From Diacronema lutheri (lineage: Eukaryota > Haptophyta > Pavlovophyceae > Pavlovales > Pavlovaceae), in the NCBI GenBank assembly GCA_019448385.1, contig JAGTXO010000025.1:186001-250000 (forward strand): DNA of 64,000 nucleotides. The letters are read 5' to 3'. Position 1 is the stretch's first letter; each line of letters starts with the position of its first letter. Below the pieces are notes generated by a model. That model saw only the letters and a program-made list of their open reading frames with translations. It did not search any database and was not told the DNA's origin. Both the position numbers and the translations under genes were made by a program. Of the stretch, positions 41,801-50,683 are shown piece after piece.

Positions 41801-42219
41801 CGTGCGCCGCGCTCGGCGGCCGCGCACGCGGCCGCCTCGCCGCGCTTGCCGCGCGCACGTTGCTGCTCCGGCCCGCGGCCGTGCTCCGCGCGGACGGGCC
41901 GGTGGCGCGCGCCGGCGTCGCGTGCGAGCTGCTCGGCGAGGCGGGCGCACGGCTGAGCGAGCCGCGCGAGATCGTCACCGGCGTTTCGTGCCGCCGCTGT
42001 CGCGCGCTCAACTCGCGCTCGAGCGCCTGCACGCGCGGCGCGCGGCGCGCGCGGCGCGCGGGCGTGAGCTGAGCGCCGCGCACATGGCCTGCGATGGCTT
42101 GCGCGGCGGCAGTGAGAGCGCGGTAGGCGTGGCGCGACGCACACCTCATACTGCTGCTCGAGCGCGCGGAAGAAGGCGACATTGTCCACGTCGGCGCGCG
42201 CGAGCGTCCGGTCTTGCAT
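38892..42219 (-). CDS. GAF-like, double Tudor-like, coiled-coil protein
   Basis: Three exons, 42219-42145, 42026-39294, 39146-38892; 1,020 residues, all phase 0. Residues 1-45 are helical (FFRALEQQYEALERELSARQ). Residues 210-430 resemble a GAF domain (APLLYADAVIVFAADH, RQPVLIDAS, PCGVLLALRW, DTLAVGAIIAAALV). Two Tudor/agenet-like units follow: VLADWRGHGSWYGGVI ... VCYDDGAFEAGVPLSRVR, and VLADWKGEGTLFFGHV ... TISYDDGDVEDAVPPERVR. Then comes a heptad-rich coiled coil (QVGSVGKELAALSAKIERLE) and a short C-terminal coiled coil in exon 3. Not a family I know; the domain set suggests a regulated scaffold. Extra small introns inside exon 2 cannot be excluded. Confidence 0.75.
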
Positions 42220-42317
42220 CCGCAGCGAGGCCGTTATCCCCTCGGCTCTCGCTTTCAGACTCGACCCCTGCAGGAGCGCGCAGCATGGCGCCGCGCGTCC
42301 CCATCAGCTGACGCGCG
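42220..42317. promoter_or_regulatory. 98-bp divergent promoter
   Basis: Spacer between the Tudor-like and FGGY kinase ATGs; it includes GCCGTTATCCCC and no TATA box. It must serve both genes unless promoters overlap coding sequence. Confidence 0.45.
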
Positions 42318-43826
42318 ATGGTGCCGGTGTTCCTGGCCGCAGCGAGCGCGTCGCGCGCCCCGCACGCGCGTTTGCTCGGCGCCGGCTTCGACTTTGGCAC
42401 GTCAGGCGTGCGCGTCGCGGTGCTCGAGCCCTCGCGCAGCTCGTCCGAGCCGGTGTTCAGCTCGAGCGTCGCGCTCGCGCCCGACGCTGGCGCGCACGAG
42501 TGGCTCGGCGCCCTCGACGCGCTCCTCGGCGAGCTGCCCGCAGAGTTGCGCGCACGGCTGACACACATCGGCATCTCAGGCACGAGCGCGACGTGCGTGC
42601 TCACCGAGCGCGACTCACCCGCCGCCGCCGACGGTGGCGGCGCGGCCGGCGAGCTGCTCGGCGCGCGCCCGTCGCTGCGCGGCACGCGGCGGTACGACTG
42701 GTCGGCGCACTCGGTACCAGCCGTTGGCGCGCGCGCGCTCGAGCTGATCCGGCGGCACGCGCCAGCAGGACACACGGCGTGCGCGCCCACCTCGTCGCTC
42801 GCCAAGCTCGTCTGCTGGCAACTCGAGCAGCCGCTGCCGCGCGGCGCAATGCTCTGCCACCAGGCTGACTATTTGAGCGCGGCGCTGCTCGACCGAGCGG
42901 TCACGCCGACGTCCGACTGGCACAACGCGCTCAAGCTGGGCTTCGACGTGTCGGACGGCGCGCTGCGATACCCCGACTGGCTCCTCGCCCTCCTCCGCGA
43001 GCTCGGCCCCGTCGCCGACCCGCTCGGCGCCGACGCACTGCCAACGGTCGTGCGGCCGGGCGAGCCGCTTGGCGCCGTCAGCCGCGCAGCGGCGGCGCGA
43101 TGGGGGCTCTCGGCGCAATGCATCGTGTGCGCTGGGACAACGGACTCGATCGCCGCGTTCCTCGCCGCGACGGGCGGCGCGTGCTCCGCTGGCACAGCCG
43201 TTACGTCCCTCGGCTCGACAATCGCCATCAAGCTCCTCTCGCAGAGCCGGGCGGACGACGCGGCGTTCGGGCTGTACTCGCACCGGCTCGGCAACCGCTG
43301 GCTGGTGGGCGGCGCATCGAACGCGGGCTGCGCCGTGCTGCGCGAGCACTTCTCCGACGCAGAGCTCACCGCGCTCTCCGAGCGCATCGACGCCGACGCC
43401 GAGTGCGACCTCGGCTACGTTCCGCTGCGCGCGTCGGCGGTCGGCGAGCGCTTCCCGACGCCGAGCGCCGACGCGCGCCAGCGGCTCGAGCCGCGCCCGA
43501 CGAGCGCGACGCACGCCGACCCGGAGGCTGCGTTCCTGCACGCCATCCTCGATGCGCTCGCGCGTGTCGAGGCGCGCGGCTACACGCTGCTCGCCGAGCG
43601 CGGGGCCGACGCACCGCACACGATTCTCACGTGCGGCGGCGGGAGCGCAAATGTCGCCTTCACGCGCATCCGGAGCAGGCTGCTTCCCGTGCCGGCCGAG
43701 CGCGCGAAGACCGTGGAGGCGTCCGTCGGCGTCGCGCTGCTCGCGCTCAGCGAGGGCGACGTTGGCGGGGCTGGCCCATCGCCATCGGTGACTTGGCCCA
43801 TCGGTGACTTTTCCAGTGACTCATAA
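42318..43826 (+). CDS. FGGY carbohydrate kinase, XK-1/cyanobacterial D-ribulose-kinase type
   Basis: Single exon, 502 residues. N-terminal FGGY phosphate loop GFDFGTSGVRVAVLE, the GISGTSATCVL strand, sugar-site region HQADYLSAALLD and TSDWHNALKLGFDV, the second-domain ATP region GTTDSIAAFLAATG, TAVTSLGSTIAIKLL and adenosine motif CGGGSANVAFTRIRS. TSDWHNALKLGYD-like spacing is what I associate with plant XK-1 and its cyanobacterial relatives, shown to phosphorylate D-ribulose. A cyanobacterial/plastid ancestry is plausible. A hydrophobic, slightly basic N-terminus ([19 protein letters not shown]) could be a targeting peptide. Divergent from the Tudor-like gene across 98 bp. Confidence 0.82.
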   Translation: MVPVFLAAASASRAPHARLLGAGFDFGTSGVRVAVLEPSRSSSEPVFSSSVALAPDAGAHEWLGALDALLGELPAELRARLTHIGISGTSATCVLTERDSPAAADGGGAAGELLGARPSLRGTRRYDWSAHSVPAVGARALELIRRHAPAGHTACAPTSSLAKLVCWQLEQPLPRGAMLCHQADYLSAALLDRAVTPTSDWHNALKLGFDVSDGALRYPDWLLALLRELGPVADPLGADALPTVVRPGEPLGAVSRAAAARWGLSAQCIVCAGTTDSIAAFLAATGGACSAGTAVTSLGSTIAIKLLSQSRADDAAFGLYSHRLGNRWLVGGASNAGCAVLREHFSDAELTALSERIDADAECDLGYVPLRASAVGERFPTPSADARQRLEPRPTSATHADPEAAFLHAILDALARVEARGYTLLAERGADAPHTILTCGGGSANVAFTRIRSRLLPVPAERAKTVEASVGVALLALSEGDVGGAGPSPSVTWPIGDFSSDS

Positions 43827-43922
43827 TTCAAAAAGAGCGCTCCGACCCGGCGACTGAGTCGGCGAACGGCACGAGTGCAATTTCGAGCCGATCGGCGCGT
43901 GACCGGCGCGGAGCGCTCGACC

Positions 43923-45302
43923 ATGGGCGGGGTCTGCTCGAGGCGCATCCACGTCCCACCGCCGGCGGGCGAGATGACGGTCGCCGAGGCGTTCGCGCTG
44001 CTCGACGGCGCGCCCGCAAAGGGCGCGCGCGGCGCGTTCCTCTTTGAGGTCGGGCTGGGCGCGGACGCGCACCGCTTTTTGCTGAGCATCGAGGAGGCCG
44101 CGGACGTCGCGCGCGTGCGCGACGCACGCGGGCTATCGAACGCGGAGCTGCCGTCCGTTGCATGCAGCCTTACGTACAAGTCACCTTCTCTCTTCTTTGC
44201 CGAGGCGCGCGGCAAGCTGCCCGTGTCCGCGTATGTGACCGGCCAGGTGCGCGTGAGCGGCAACGTGAAGGCAGCAGAGGCGCTCGAGCCCGTTTGGGAG
44301 CCGCTGATGACCGCGCTGCGCGAGCGCGACGCGGCTGGCGGCGCGGCAGAGGATTTGGATGACGCGCCGCTCGACGCTGCCGCGCTTGGCCTCGCGGCCG
44401 AGCCGCGCACGCCATGGTATGCGCTCCACACGCGCGCATGGTGGGTGCGGCACTGGGGCACGGACAACTTGCAAGGTGGCTGGCTCACGCTGCTCGGCAC
44501 GCTGCTCTGGTTTGGCGAGAATGTGCTTATTGGCCTTCACGGCGGCAGCGGCTTCGCCTGGGCGCAGGCCATTTCGGCCGGCTTCTTCCTCGTCGGATTC
44601 GGTGCGCTCCTGGACATTTCCTACCCCGAGAGGCTCGGCGCGATGCTGACGGACGTGGCGGCGAGGTCGCGAGCGGAGGAGCTCGCCGCCAAACAGGCCG
44701 GCGCGGATGCGCTACCGCGACCGTCTGAGCGCAGCTGGGGCTGGCGCGAGCGGCTGGGCCTGACGAATTCGCTCGGTCAAGGGGTAGTCTGGATGACTGT
44801 CGGCCTCCTCCCATTCCCTGCGCTCGCCGTCGTCGCATTCGCACTCGCGGGCGCGGGCTCAGCGGTCGGCTGGGCGCTGCTTGGCGGCACGGCACTCTTC
44901 GTGCCGCCAATGGTGCTGCTCATCTTCTCCGCGTCGGAGGCATCGATGCGCGACATGGCGCGCGGCGGCAGCGGCTCGCGCGTTTTCTTCGACTGGGCGC
45001 GGCGCAGGCGCGCGTGCGTACTCTGCTGCAGCTGCTGCTGCTGCGGCAGCGGCTCGCGCGCCGAGGCGTTCGAGCATCACCTCGGCACGGACAGCAAGGC
45101 GGGCCTGTGGTACTTTTTCGGACTCATGTGTGTCCTGCAGCTGCTCGTCACGATGACGCTCTTCTTCCCCCCGCTCAGCTGGCGGACGTACGTCGAGTTC
45201 AGCGAGGCGACGCTCTTCACCGTCGGCCTGGGCCTGCAGCTGCGCGCCAACTATCCCGAGTATGCCAACGAGTCGCTCCTTTTCGGCCGGCTGGTCGACT
45301 GA
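43923..45302 (+). CDS. SCP2-like domain membrane protein with N-myristoylation motif
   Basis: Single exon, 459 residues. It starts MGGVCSRR: Gly2, Ser6 and Cys5 fit N-myristoylation plus palmitoylation. Residues 15-145 resemble a sterol-carrier-protein-2 fold (GAFLFEVGLGADAHRFLLSI, ACSLTYKSPSLFFAEARGKL, AYVTGQVRVSGNVKAAEAL). Four or five hydrophobic segments follow (GGWLTLLGTLLWFGENVLI, AISAGFFLVGFGALLDI, PALAVVAFALAGAGSAVGWA, LFVPPMVLLIF, YFFGLMCVLQLLVTMTLFF). A cysteine cluster (LCCSCCCCG) near residue 365 may be coding or an unrecognised tiny intron with GC/AG ends. A lipid-binding membrane protein is inferred. Confidence 0.72.
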   Translation: MGGVCSRRIHVPPPAGEMTVAEAFALLDGAPAKGARGAFLFEVGLGADAHRFLLSIEEAADVARVRDARGLSNAELPSVACSLTYKSPSLFFAEARGKLPVSAYVTGQVRVSGNVKAAEALEPVWEPLMTALRERDAAGGAAEDLDDAPLDAAALGLAAEPRTPWYALHTRAWWVRHWGTDNLQGGWLTLLGTLLWFGENVLIGLHGGSGFAWAQAISAGFFLVGFGALLDISYPERLGAMLTDVAARSRAEELAAKQAGADALPRPSERSWGWRERLGLTNSLGQGVVWMTVGLLPFPALAVVAFALAGAGSAVGWALLGGTALFVPPMVLLIFSASEASMRDMARGGSGSRVFFDWARRRRACVLCCSCCCCGSGSRAEAFEHHLGTDSKAGLWYFFGLMCVLQLLVTMTLFFPPLSWRTYVEFSEATLFTVGLGLQLRANYPEYANESLLFGRLVD

Positions 45303-45339
45303 TTTGCTCGCCTCAGGCAATCGACCCATCATATTTTTG

Positions 45340-46998
45340 TCAACAGCCAGCGCGCCGGCAGTCCGCGCACACAAATGTGCGCGGCCGCGTCTTGTCGCCC
45401 GCCGGCTGGCACTTGGGGTGCCACACTCGCCCGCAGCGCCCTGCACACTCGACGTACACGAGTCGCGGCGACTCCTGCTGCATCTTCTTGAACTGGACCA
45501 GGCACGCTGCGCAGCGCGACTTGTCTGGTGCGATTGGCCGATGGATGCGGATCTGGCGCTCCAAGAGCGACTCCTGCAGCTTGCTCTTGAGGCCGAACTC
45601 GTACGGCGTGGACGCACCGGCGCCCGTAGCCGCGCCAGGCGCCGCCTCGTCCTCGTCGGACGATGTGAGCTCCGATCCTGCAATCGACTCGCGCGTCATT
45701 GGGCGCGCACGCTGTGCTGGCGTCGCCGGTTTGCTGCCCGTACTCATCCGAGCAAACGGCTCGTCGAAGGCGGCGCCGGCCGCTGCGGCCTGCGCGTGTT
45801 GGGTGAGCGTTAGCGGCATGCCGCTCGCGCCGATCCGTGTCGCACACCGCGAGGGCGAGAGGATTTCGACCGCATTCGCGACCGCGCGCATCAGCTGCTC
45901 GGAGGTCGACGGCGCCTCACGGTCGGCGGGCGTGCCCGGCGCGGCCTTCTTCTTGCTCGGCTTGCCCGCCAAGCGCACGGCGCTCGCCACGTCGCTCAGC
46001 GCCTTACCGCTGGGGCGGAGCGAGAGGGGCGGCTTCGGCGCACGCATCACGATGTAACCGTCGCCCTTGGCAGCGCGCGTTGGCCGCGCGTTGCCGTCGT
46101 GCGCGTTCTCGTCGTGCTCCGGGCGCGCGATGCTCGAGTTGTCGCTCGAGCTCGAGTCAGAGGCGCCCGGCGGGCGTGGCGCCTTCCAAATCTTGTACGC
46201 CGAGCCGCCCGTATTTGCCAACTCGTTGGTCCGTTCGGAAAGCGGCGAGGCGATGCCGTCGCCCGGCGGCTCGTGGTGGGCACTCGATTCGTCAATCGGC
46301 GAGAGTGCGTGCGGTGCGAGCGCGCGCGCATCGAGCGCGCCGGGCGTGAACGCGGCGGTCAGGCCGGCAATGGCCGAGGCTGACGGTGCCGGCGAAGCCG
46401 AGCCGGCCGGCGAGCCCGCGCGGTCGACCGCCACCGGCAGAGCGCCGTCGGCGGCAGCCGCGGTTGGCGTGGCGGGCGCTGTCGCCCCGTCGATGGCCCG
46501 CTCCGCGGTGGGCGCGTACGTCGCCACCTTGCACGCCGGCGCAAAGGGCACGCGCCAGCGCGCGCGCGCGCGTGGCACGAGCGTGACGAGCAGCGCGACG
46601 AGCGCGAAGATGAGCGCGGCGAGCGCAAGCCATGGCGAGCCGACCTGCCGGCCGACGAGCGTGTACTGCCGGTCGCGCACGGGGAGCGGGTGGGGGCGAG
46701 AGCCAAGGCGGCCGTAGCACGTACCGTGCAGATCGCAGAGGGGGTCGAGTGACGCCCACTGGTGCAGCGACACCGCGCACGACGCGAGCGCGAGGCGCTG
46801 CGGCACGAGCCAGCGAAGCCACGCCGCGCCCTCGGGCACGAGGCAGAGCTCCGAACCGGCGAGCTTGAGCTGCGTGCCCTCCTGCTGCCAATGAAGCTCA
46901 CCGCCGGCGAGAACGCTGTTGCACGGCGCGAAGCCGACGTCCAGGACTTGCCGGCCGTGCACGAGGCAGTCCGTGCGCACGACAAGGCGCAGGGGCAT
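45340..46998 (-). CDS. Single-pass membrane protein with C-terminal PHD-like zinc finger
   Basis: Single exon, 552 residues from the first ATG at 46998; the frame upstream lacks another ATG. Residues 1-125 carry several Cys and Trp residues and look lumenal. A transmembrane helix lies near 130-150 (SPWLALAALIFALVALLVTLV) and is followed by Arg-rich stop-transfer residues. A long disordered region contains two similar motifs (KIWKAPRPPG and IVMRAPKPPL). The C-terminus is a cysteine/histidine finger: CAACLVQF, YVECAGRCGRVWHPKC, FVCADCRRAGC. The family is not recognised. Its stop is 37 bp from the convergent SCP2-like gene stop. Confidence 0.72.
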   Translation of the reverse strand: MPLRLVVRTDCLVHGRQVLDVGFAPCNSVLAGGELHWQQEGTQLKLAGSELCLVPEGAAWLRWLVPQRLALASCAVSLHQWASLDPLCDLHGTCYGRLGSRPHPLPVRDRQYTLVGRQVGSPWLALAALIFALVALLVTLVPRARARWRVPFAPACKVATYAPTAERAIDGATAPATPTAAAADGALPVAVDRAGSPAGSASPAPSASAIAGLTAAFTPGALDARALAPHALSPIDESSAHHEPPGDGIASPLSERTNELANTGGSAYKIWKAPRPPGASDSSSSDNSSIARPEHDENAHDGNARPTRAAKGDGYIVMRAPKPPLSLRPSGKALSDVASAVRLAGKPSKKKAAPGTPADREAPSTSEQLMRAVANAVEILSPSRCATRIGASGMPLTLTQHAQAAAAGAAFDEPFARMSTGSKPATPAQRARPMTRESIAGSELTSSDEDEAAPGAATGAGASTPYEFGLKSKLQESLLERQIRIHRPIAPDKSRCAACLVQFKKMQQESPRLVYVECAGRCGRVWHPKCQPAGDKTRPRTFVCADCRRAGC

Positions 46999-47086
46999 GA
47001 CCGCGCGAGATGACCGCACCGCGCCTTGCCCTCGCCCTCGCGTTTGAATTCAAAAGTCGCCCCGAAGGCCACTTTCCTCCGGAGCG
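46999..47086. promoter_or_regulatory. 88-bp divergent promoter
   Basis: Spacer between the zinc-finger membrane protein and BSD-like protein ATGs. Its only AT-rich part is TTTGAATTCAAAAGTCGC at 47043-47060, a palindromic core followed by AAAGTCG. Confidence 0.55.
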
Positions 47087-48154
47087 ATGGGCCAAACGGC
47101 GTCGGCGTCTGCAAGCAACGCAGAACCTGTGGACCTTAGCTCTCCGCTGGATGCTCACAGCGAGCTCTGGGTCGGCGTGCCCGAGCAGATCCAATGGCTG
47201 GTCGCGCGCAAGCTTCTGCTGCTCTCTGCCGCCGACGGCGTGCTGCTGCGCACGCGGCATGGCGAGGACGCGTTCGCAGCCGACGTGCCCAGCGCCGTTG
47301 CCCAAAGTACGATCTCACCGACGCTCGCGGCGGCCGCGCTGCAGTTCGATCCGCAGCTCCAGAGTGTCCGTGACCGCCTCGTTCGGCCCAGAAAAAAGGC
47401 CAACGCTCGCTGGCGCGCGCCCGACGGCCCGTTCGCCATGACCGACCAGCTCTTCTGGTCAAACTACGTCTCGCACGTCGACGCGATCAAGCACGAGCTA
47501 ACGCTCGACTTCTTCCGGGCACTGCAGGCGTTGCACAACCGCAACCAGCGCCTCCGCGCGGCGTGGATCGCGCAGTGGGAGGGCCTCGCCGCCGAGGACC
47601 GCGCGCATCTGCGCAGGTCCGCGGACGGCATCGCGCACGCAGTCGCGGCGCTCGGTGGCGAAGTCGACGATGGTGAGGCGAGCGAATATGGGGAGCGCGG
47701 CGCGTATGAGGTTGTGCGCGTCGTGCTCGCGGCCGCCCTCGCGCGAGGCTGGCGCGTGAGTGGTGCGGCCGGCCCGGCGGATGGCGAGCTGCATGGTGCC
47801 GGCGCGGCGGAGGCGCCGCCTGGCGCCGAGCGCCCGTTCGAGGAGCTGCTGTACAGGGTGTGGTGCTGCACCGACCCTCTGCTCCCGCCACCGCACGCGG
47901 GCGCGCAGGCGGCGCAGAGCACGCCCAGTCCCACTCGACAGCCGCACGAGCGAATGCAAATGCAAATGGGGCGTGCGGCTGACCCGCCCACGGAGCAAAA
48001 GTCACCGGCGGGCGTCGCGCGCGGCGCGGCGTCGCCACGCGCGTGGCGGCGGAGCTCGGCAGGCGGCGCGCCTGGGAATCGCGCGGCGCATGGGGCAGGA
48101 GCGGACGTGGGCAGGTCGGACGTGGGCAGCAGACGGTCATTGCCTGAGTCATGA
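47087..48154 (+). CDS. BSD-domain-like protein, N-myristoylation motif
   Basis: Single exon, 355 residues. The start MGQTAS fits N-myristoylation. The segment MTDQLFWSNYVSHVDAIKHEL with preceding PDGPFAMTD has the Phe-Trp pair and layout of a BSD domain; upstream helices (RKLLLLSAADGVLLRTRHGEDAF, LAAAALQFDPQLQSVRDRLV) fit BSD proteins of the SYAP1/DOS2 kind. A further helical block is FRALQALHNRNQRLRAAW. A late FEELLYRVWCC block is followed by a disordered Pro/Ser tail. The molecular role is unknown. The stop codon lies inside a bZIP-like palindrome. Confidence 0.7.
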   Translation: MGQTASASASNAEPVDLSSPLDAHSELWVGVPEQIQWLVARKLLLLSAADGVLLRTRHGEDAFAADVPSAVAQSTISPTLAAAALQFDPQLQSVRDRLVRPRKKANARWRAPDGPFAMTDQLFWSNYVSHVDAIKHELTLDFFRALQALHNRNQRLRAAWIAQWEGLAAEDRAHLRRSADGIAHAVAALGGEVDDGEASEYGERGAYEVVRVVLAAALARGWRVSGAAGPADGELHGAGAAEAPPGAERPFEELLYRVWCCTDPLLPPPHAGAQAAQSTPSPTRQPHERMQMQMGRAADPPTEQKSPAGVARGAASPRAWRRSSAGGAPGNRAAHGAGADVGRSDVGSRRSLPES

Positions 48155-48174
48155 CTCATGACCGTGACGCGTCA
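48145..48174. promoter_or_regulatory. Paired bZIP-like palindromes
   Basis: TGAGTCATGACTCA at 48145-48158 (two overlapping TGAGTCA sites) and TGACGCGTCA at 48165-48174 lie 35-64 bp before the ATG of the HAD protein gene, in a 54-bp spacer that is its only room for a promoter. Confidence 0.5.
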
Positions 48175-48208
48175 CGCGCCCAGGATTTAGTCTGGGGGAT
48201 CAGCGTCG

Positions 48209-50659
48209 ATGGAAAACGACGTGCTCGGTCTCGACGCGCGCGCCTTCGAGGCGCGGGCGCGCGCGATAGAGGCCGCGGCCGGCAAGCCGTCCGTGTACGA
48301 CGTTGATCGCGCCAACATCCTCGGCTATTCGCAGGGTGTCTTCAGGCTGGTCCTCGCTGACCTCGAGCGCGTACTGCCACCGCACGTGGCGGCGGTTGCC
48401 GCCGCCGCGTGCGAGGCGGCGGGCGTGGCGGACGCGTACGCGATCCGGCGCGAGGTGGTTAATCTCAAGAAGGTGCTGCTTCGCCTTTTCCAAGCGGGAG
48501 CGCGCGAGGATCGCTCGCTCACACAGCTGCTCACCTACCATCACACGGATCTGCTCTCTGCGGACAGGGCAGCGGCGCGCGACCTGTCGCCCGAGCAGGC
48601 CCACTACCTCGCGCTTGCCCAAGAGGCGGCACGCTTTCGGGGCGCGCAGCGCGCGGTGCACGACGCGCGGGACCAGTGCAAGGCCATCTGCCTCATGCCG
48701 CGCCACCCGCACGCTGCACGGCCGTCGAGGCTGCAGCCGGGCGCGCTGCCCGAGTGCCTCTGCGTGAGTGCGCTCGTGCGCAAGGCGGAGGACCTCGCCC
48801 TCCGGCACGAGGAGGTGATGGCCTCGTGGGTGCGCCGCTTTGCGAGCTACGCCATCCATGCCGGCGAGAGCGCGTGGGCCACGCAACCCGGCCCAGTGGA
48901 GGCGGGCATTTCGCGCCCGGCCGCGCGCGCGGCGACTGCCGCGACGACCGCCGACGAGCCGGCGGCAACGGGTGGGTGCGCGGCTCCCGCTCCGGCGGCG
49001 TCGAGCGCCGAGCGCATGCCGACAGTCGGCGCGCCGCCCGTGCGCGCGCCGCCGCCGCCCCTGCGCGCGCCGCCCCGCGCGTGCGTGGCCGCGCCGGCGG
49101 CAATGCCACCGGACCCCGGTCGTGCGTCCGGGTACGATGTACTCGGCGCCGTGACCGCGCGGTTGCGCGAGGCGGGGCTGCCGCCGCCAATCTGCGAGTT
49201 TGTGCGCTGCGTGCTCGTCGCGCGCGGGGCGAGCAAGGCGTTGCAGATGCGCGACGCGCTCGCAGAGTACGGGGCCGCGCTCGAGGCGCTCGGCGCGCGG
49301 CACAACGCCGCGCTCGAGCTCGTCCGAGCGATCCGGCCGCGCGACGCGAGCAGTTCGCCGTACGCCGCGCGATTGCAAATGCACGCTGATTATGTGCTGG
49401 CGGGCGGTTGCGCGTGCGCCGCCGTGTGCGCCGATATCGCACGCGCGCTCCGGCGCGTGCTCGCCGTGCGCGACTGCGCCGACACGATGGCCGAGCGCGC
49501 GCCTCTTTTCCTAGCGTCGGAGGTTGGGAGCATGTGGTTTGACCTCGACTTCGAGTCGCCGCAGATCCTGCTCGGCACCACGCGCCCGCTCGTGCGCGCG
49601 GGCGTGCGGCGAATGGTGGACGAGGTGTGCGCGCGCGGCTGGGGCCCAAAACTCCGACCGAAATCGACCGCCGGCGCGCTCGGCGAGCACGAGTGCGCGC
49701 AGTGTGGCGTGCGCCTCACGGCCGCGTGGTTCGACCGGCGTGTGTGCGTGCGGTGCGAGTGGGCGGCGCGCGAGCGCGGCACGTGCCCGCACTGCGGCGC
49801 GTGCGGTGAGGCAGGTGCCGCGCGCGGGCGCGCGCTCGCGCCGGCAGAGGACGGGGGCGACGGGGCCGGTTGCGTAGCCCTGCAGCCGACGCCGCCGCCG
49901 CACAGCGCCGCGCCCGCCGCCGCGGCCGCGCCGGCCGCCCGCAGCCGGCGCGCGCGCGCGCAGGCGCAGCGGCAACGCGCTCTGCCGGTTGGCACGTGGT
50001 GCGCGCATGAGCTGCGCTGCCTGCAGTGCGACGAGCATTCGTGCGAGGCGTGCGGCTTTGTGCGCGGCGATGGCGAGAGCGTCGAGTCGCTCGCCGCGGC
50101 GCTCGAGCGGCGCGGCGCGTTGCACGCGCTGTGCGTTGATTTCGACCGGACGCTCGCGTCGACCAAGACGGGTGGCTCGCCACTCGTCGGCGCGCATACG
50201 CTCGACACTGAGCTCCTCTCCGCGCTCTGTGCAGCGCACGACAAGGGCGTGCGCGCGGCGGTCGTCACGCGCAACGCGCACATCGCAGACATCGGCGCGT
50301 TTCTCGCGCGGCATGGCGTGCCGAGCGCAGTGCCCGTGCTGCATACACGCAAGGGCGTGCGCAAGAGCTCGGTGATGCGCGAGCACGGCCTCTTACCGGC
50401 GCGCAGCCGCGCCGCGCCGGAGGAGCTGGCGGGCGCGCGCGCGCCCACGCTTGCCGAACCCCTGATCAGGCGTTCACATCCGGGCGCGGCCGACGACGAC
50501 AGGGCTGCGGCCGTGGCTGATGAAGCGAGCGCGCGTGGCACGACCATTTTCGTGGACGACACGCTCGCCGAGCTCGCCGGCGACCCGGAGCTGTCAGCGG
50601 GTGCGGGCGTGCTGCGCGTGCTGTTCATCCGCGGCTCAAAGAGCGCGCAGATTGTTTGA
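48209..50659 (+). CDS. Zinc-ribbon and HAD-like domain protein
   Basis: Single exon, 816 residues. Residues 1-240 are helical (VFRLVLADLERVLPPHVAAV, EVVNLKKVLLRLFQAG). A Pro/Ala linker separates a second helical part near 310-460. Zinc-binding clusters follow near 505-545 (HECAQCGVRL, VCVRCEW, CPHCGACG) and near 605-625 (LRCLQCDEHSCEACGF). The C-terminal HAD fold has motif I DFDRTLAS, motif II VVTRN, a lysine-containing RKGVRKSSVMREHG and motif IV IFVDDTLAELAGD. This is a complete HAD catalytic set, so phosphatase activity is plausible; the substrate is unknown. The overall architecture is unfamiliar to me. Confidence 0.75.
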   Translation: MENDVLGLDARAFEARARAIEAAAGKPSVYDVDRANILGYSQGVFRLVLADLERVLPPHVAAVAAAACEAAGVADAYAIRREVVNLKKVLLRLFQAGAREDRSLTQLLTYHHTDLLSADRAAARDLSPEQAHYLALAQEAARFRGAQRAVHDARDQCKAICLMPRHPHAARPSRLQPGALPECLCVSALVRKAEDLALRHEEVMASWVRRFASYAIHAGESAWATQPGPVEAGISRPAARAATAATTADEPAATGGCAAPAPAASSAERMPTVGAPPVRAPPPPLRAPPRACVAAPAAMPPDPGRASGYDVLGAVTARLREAGLPPPICEFVRCVLVARGASKALQMRDALAEYGAALEALGARHNAALELVRAIRPRDASSSPYAARLQMHADYVLAGGCACAAVCADIARALRRVLAVRDCADTMAERAPLFLASEVGSMWFDLDFESPQILLGTTRPLVRAGVRRMVDEVCARGWGPKLRPKSTAGALGEHECAQCGVRLTAAWFDRRVCVRCEWAARERGTCPHCGACGEAGAARGRALAPAEDGGDGAGCVALQPTPPPHSAAPAAAAAPAARSRRARAQAQRQRALPVGTWCAHELRCLQCDEHSCEACGFVRGDGESVESLAAALERRGALHALCVDFDRTLASTKTGGSPLVGAHTLDTELLSALCAAHDKGVRAAVVTRNAHIADIGAFLARHGVPSAVPVLHTRKGVRKSSVMREHGLLPARSRAAPEELAGARAPTLAEPLIRRSHPGAADDDRAAAVADEASARGTTIFVDDTLAELAGDPELSAGAGVLRVLFIRGSKSAQIV

Positions 50660-50683
50660 GGAATTGAGTCACCCCTTCAGCAG

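Noticed and set aside
45000-45065. Possible mini-intron in the Cys-rich part of the SCP2-like gene
   Set aside because: GC...AG ends exist, but the frame is open and nothing in the family decides, so the simpler single exon was kept.
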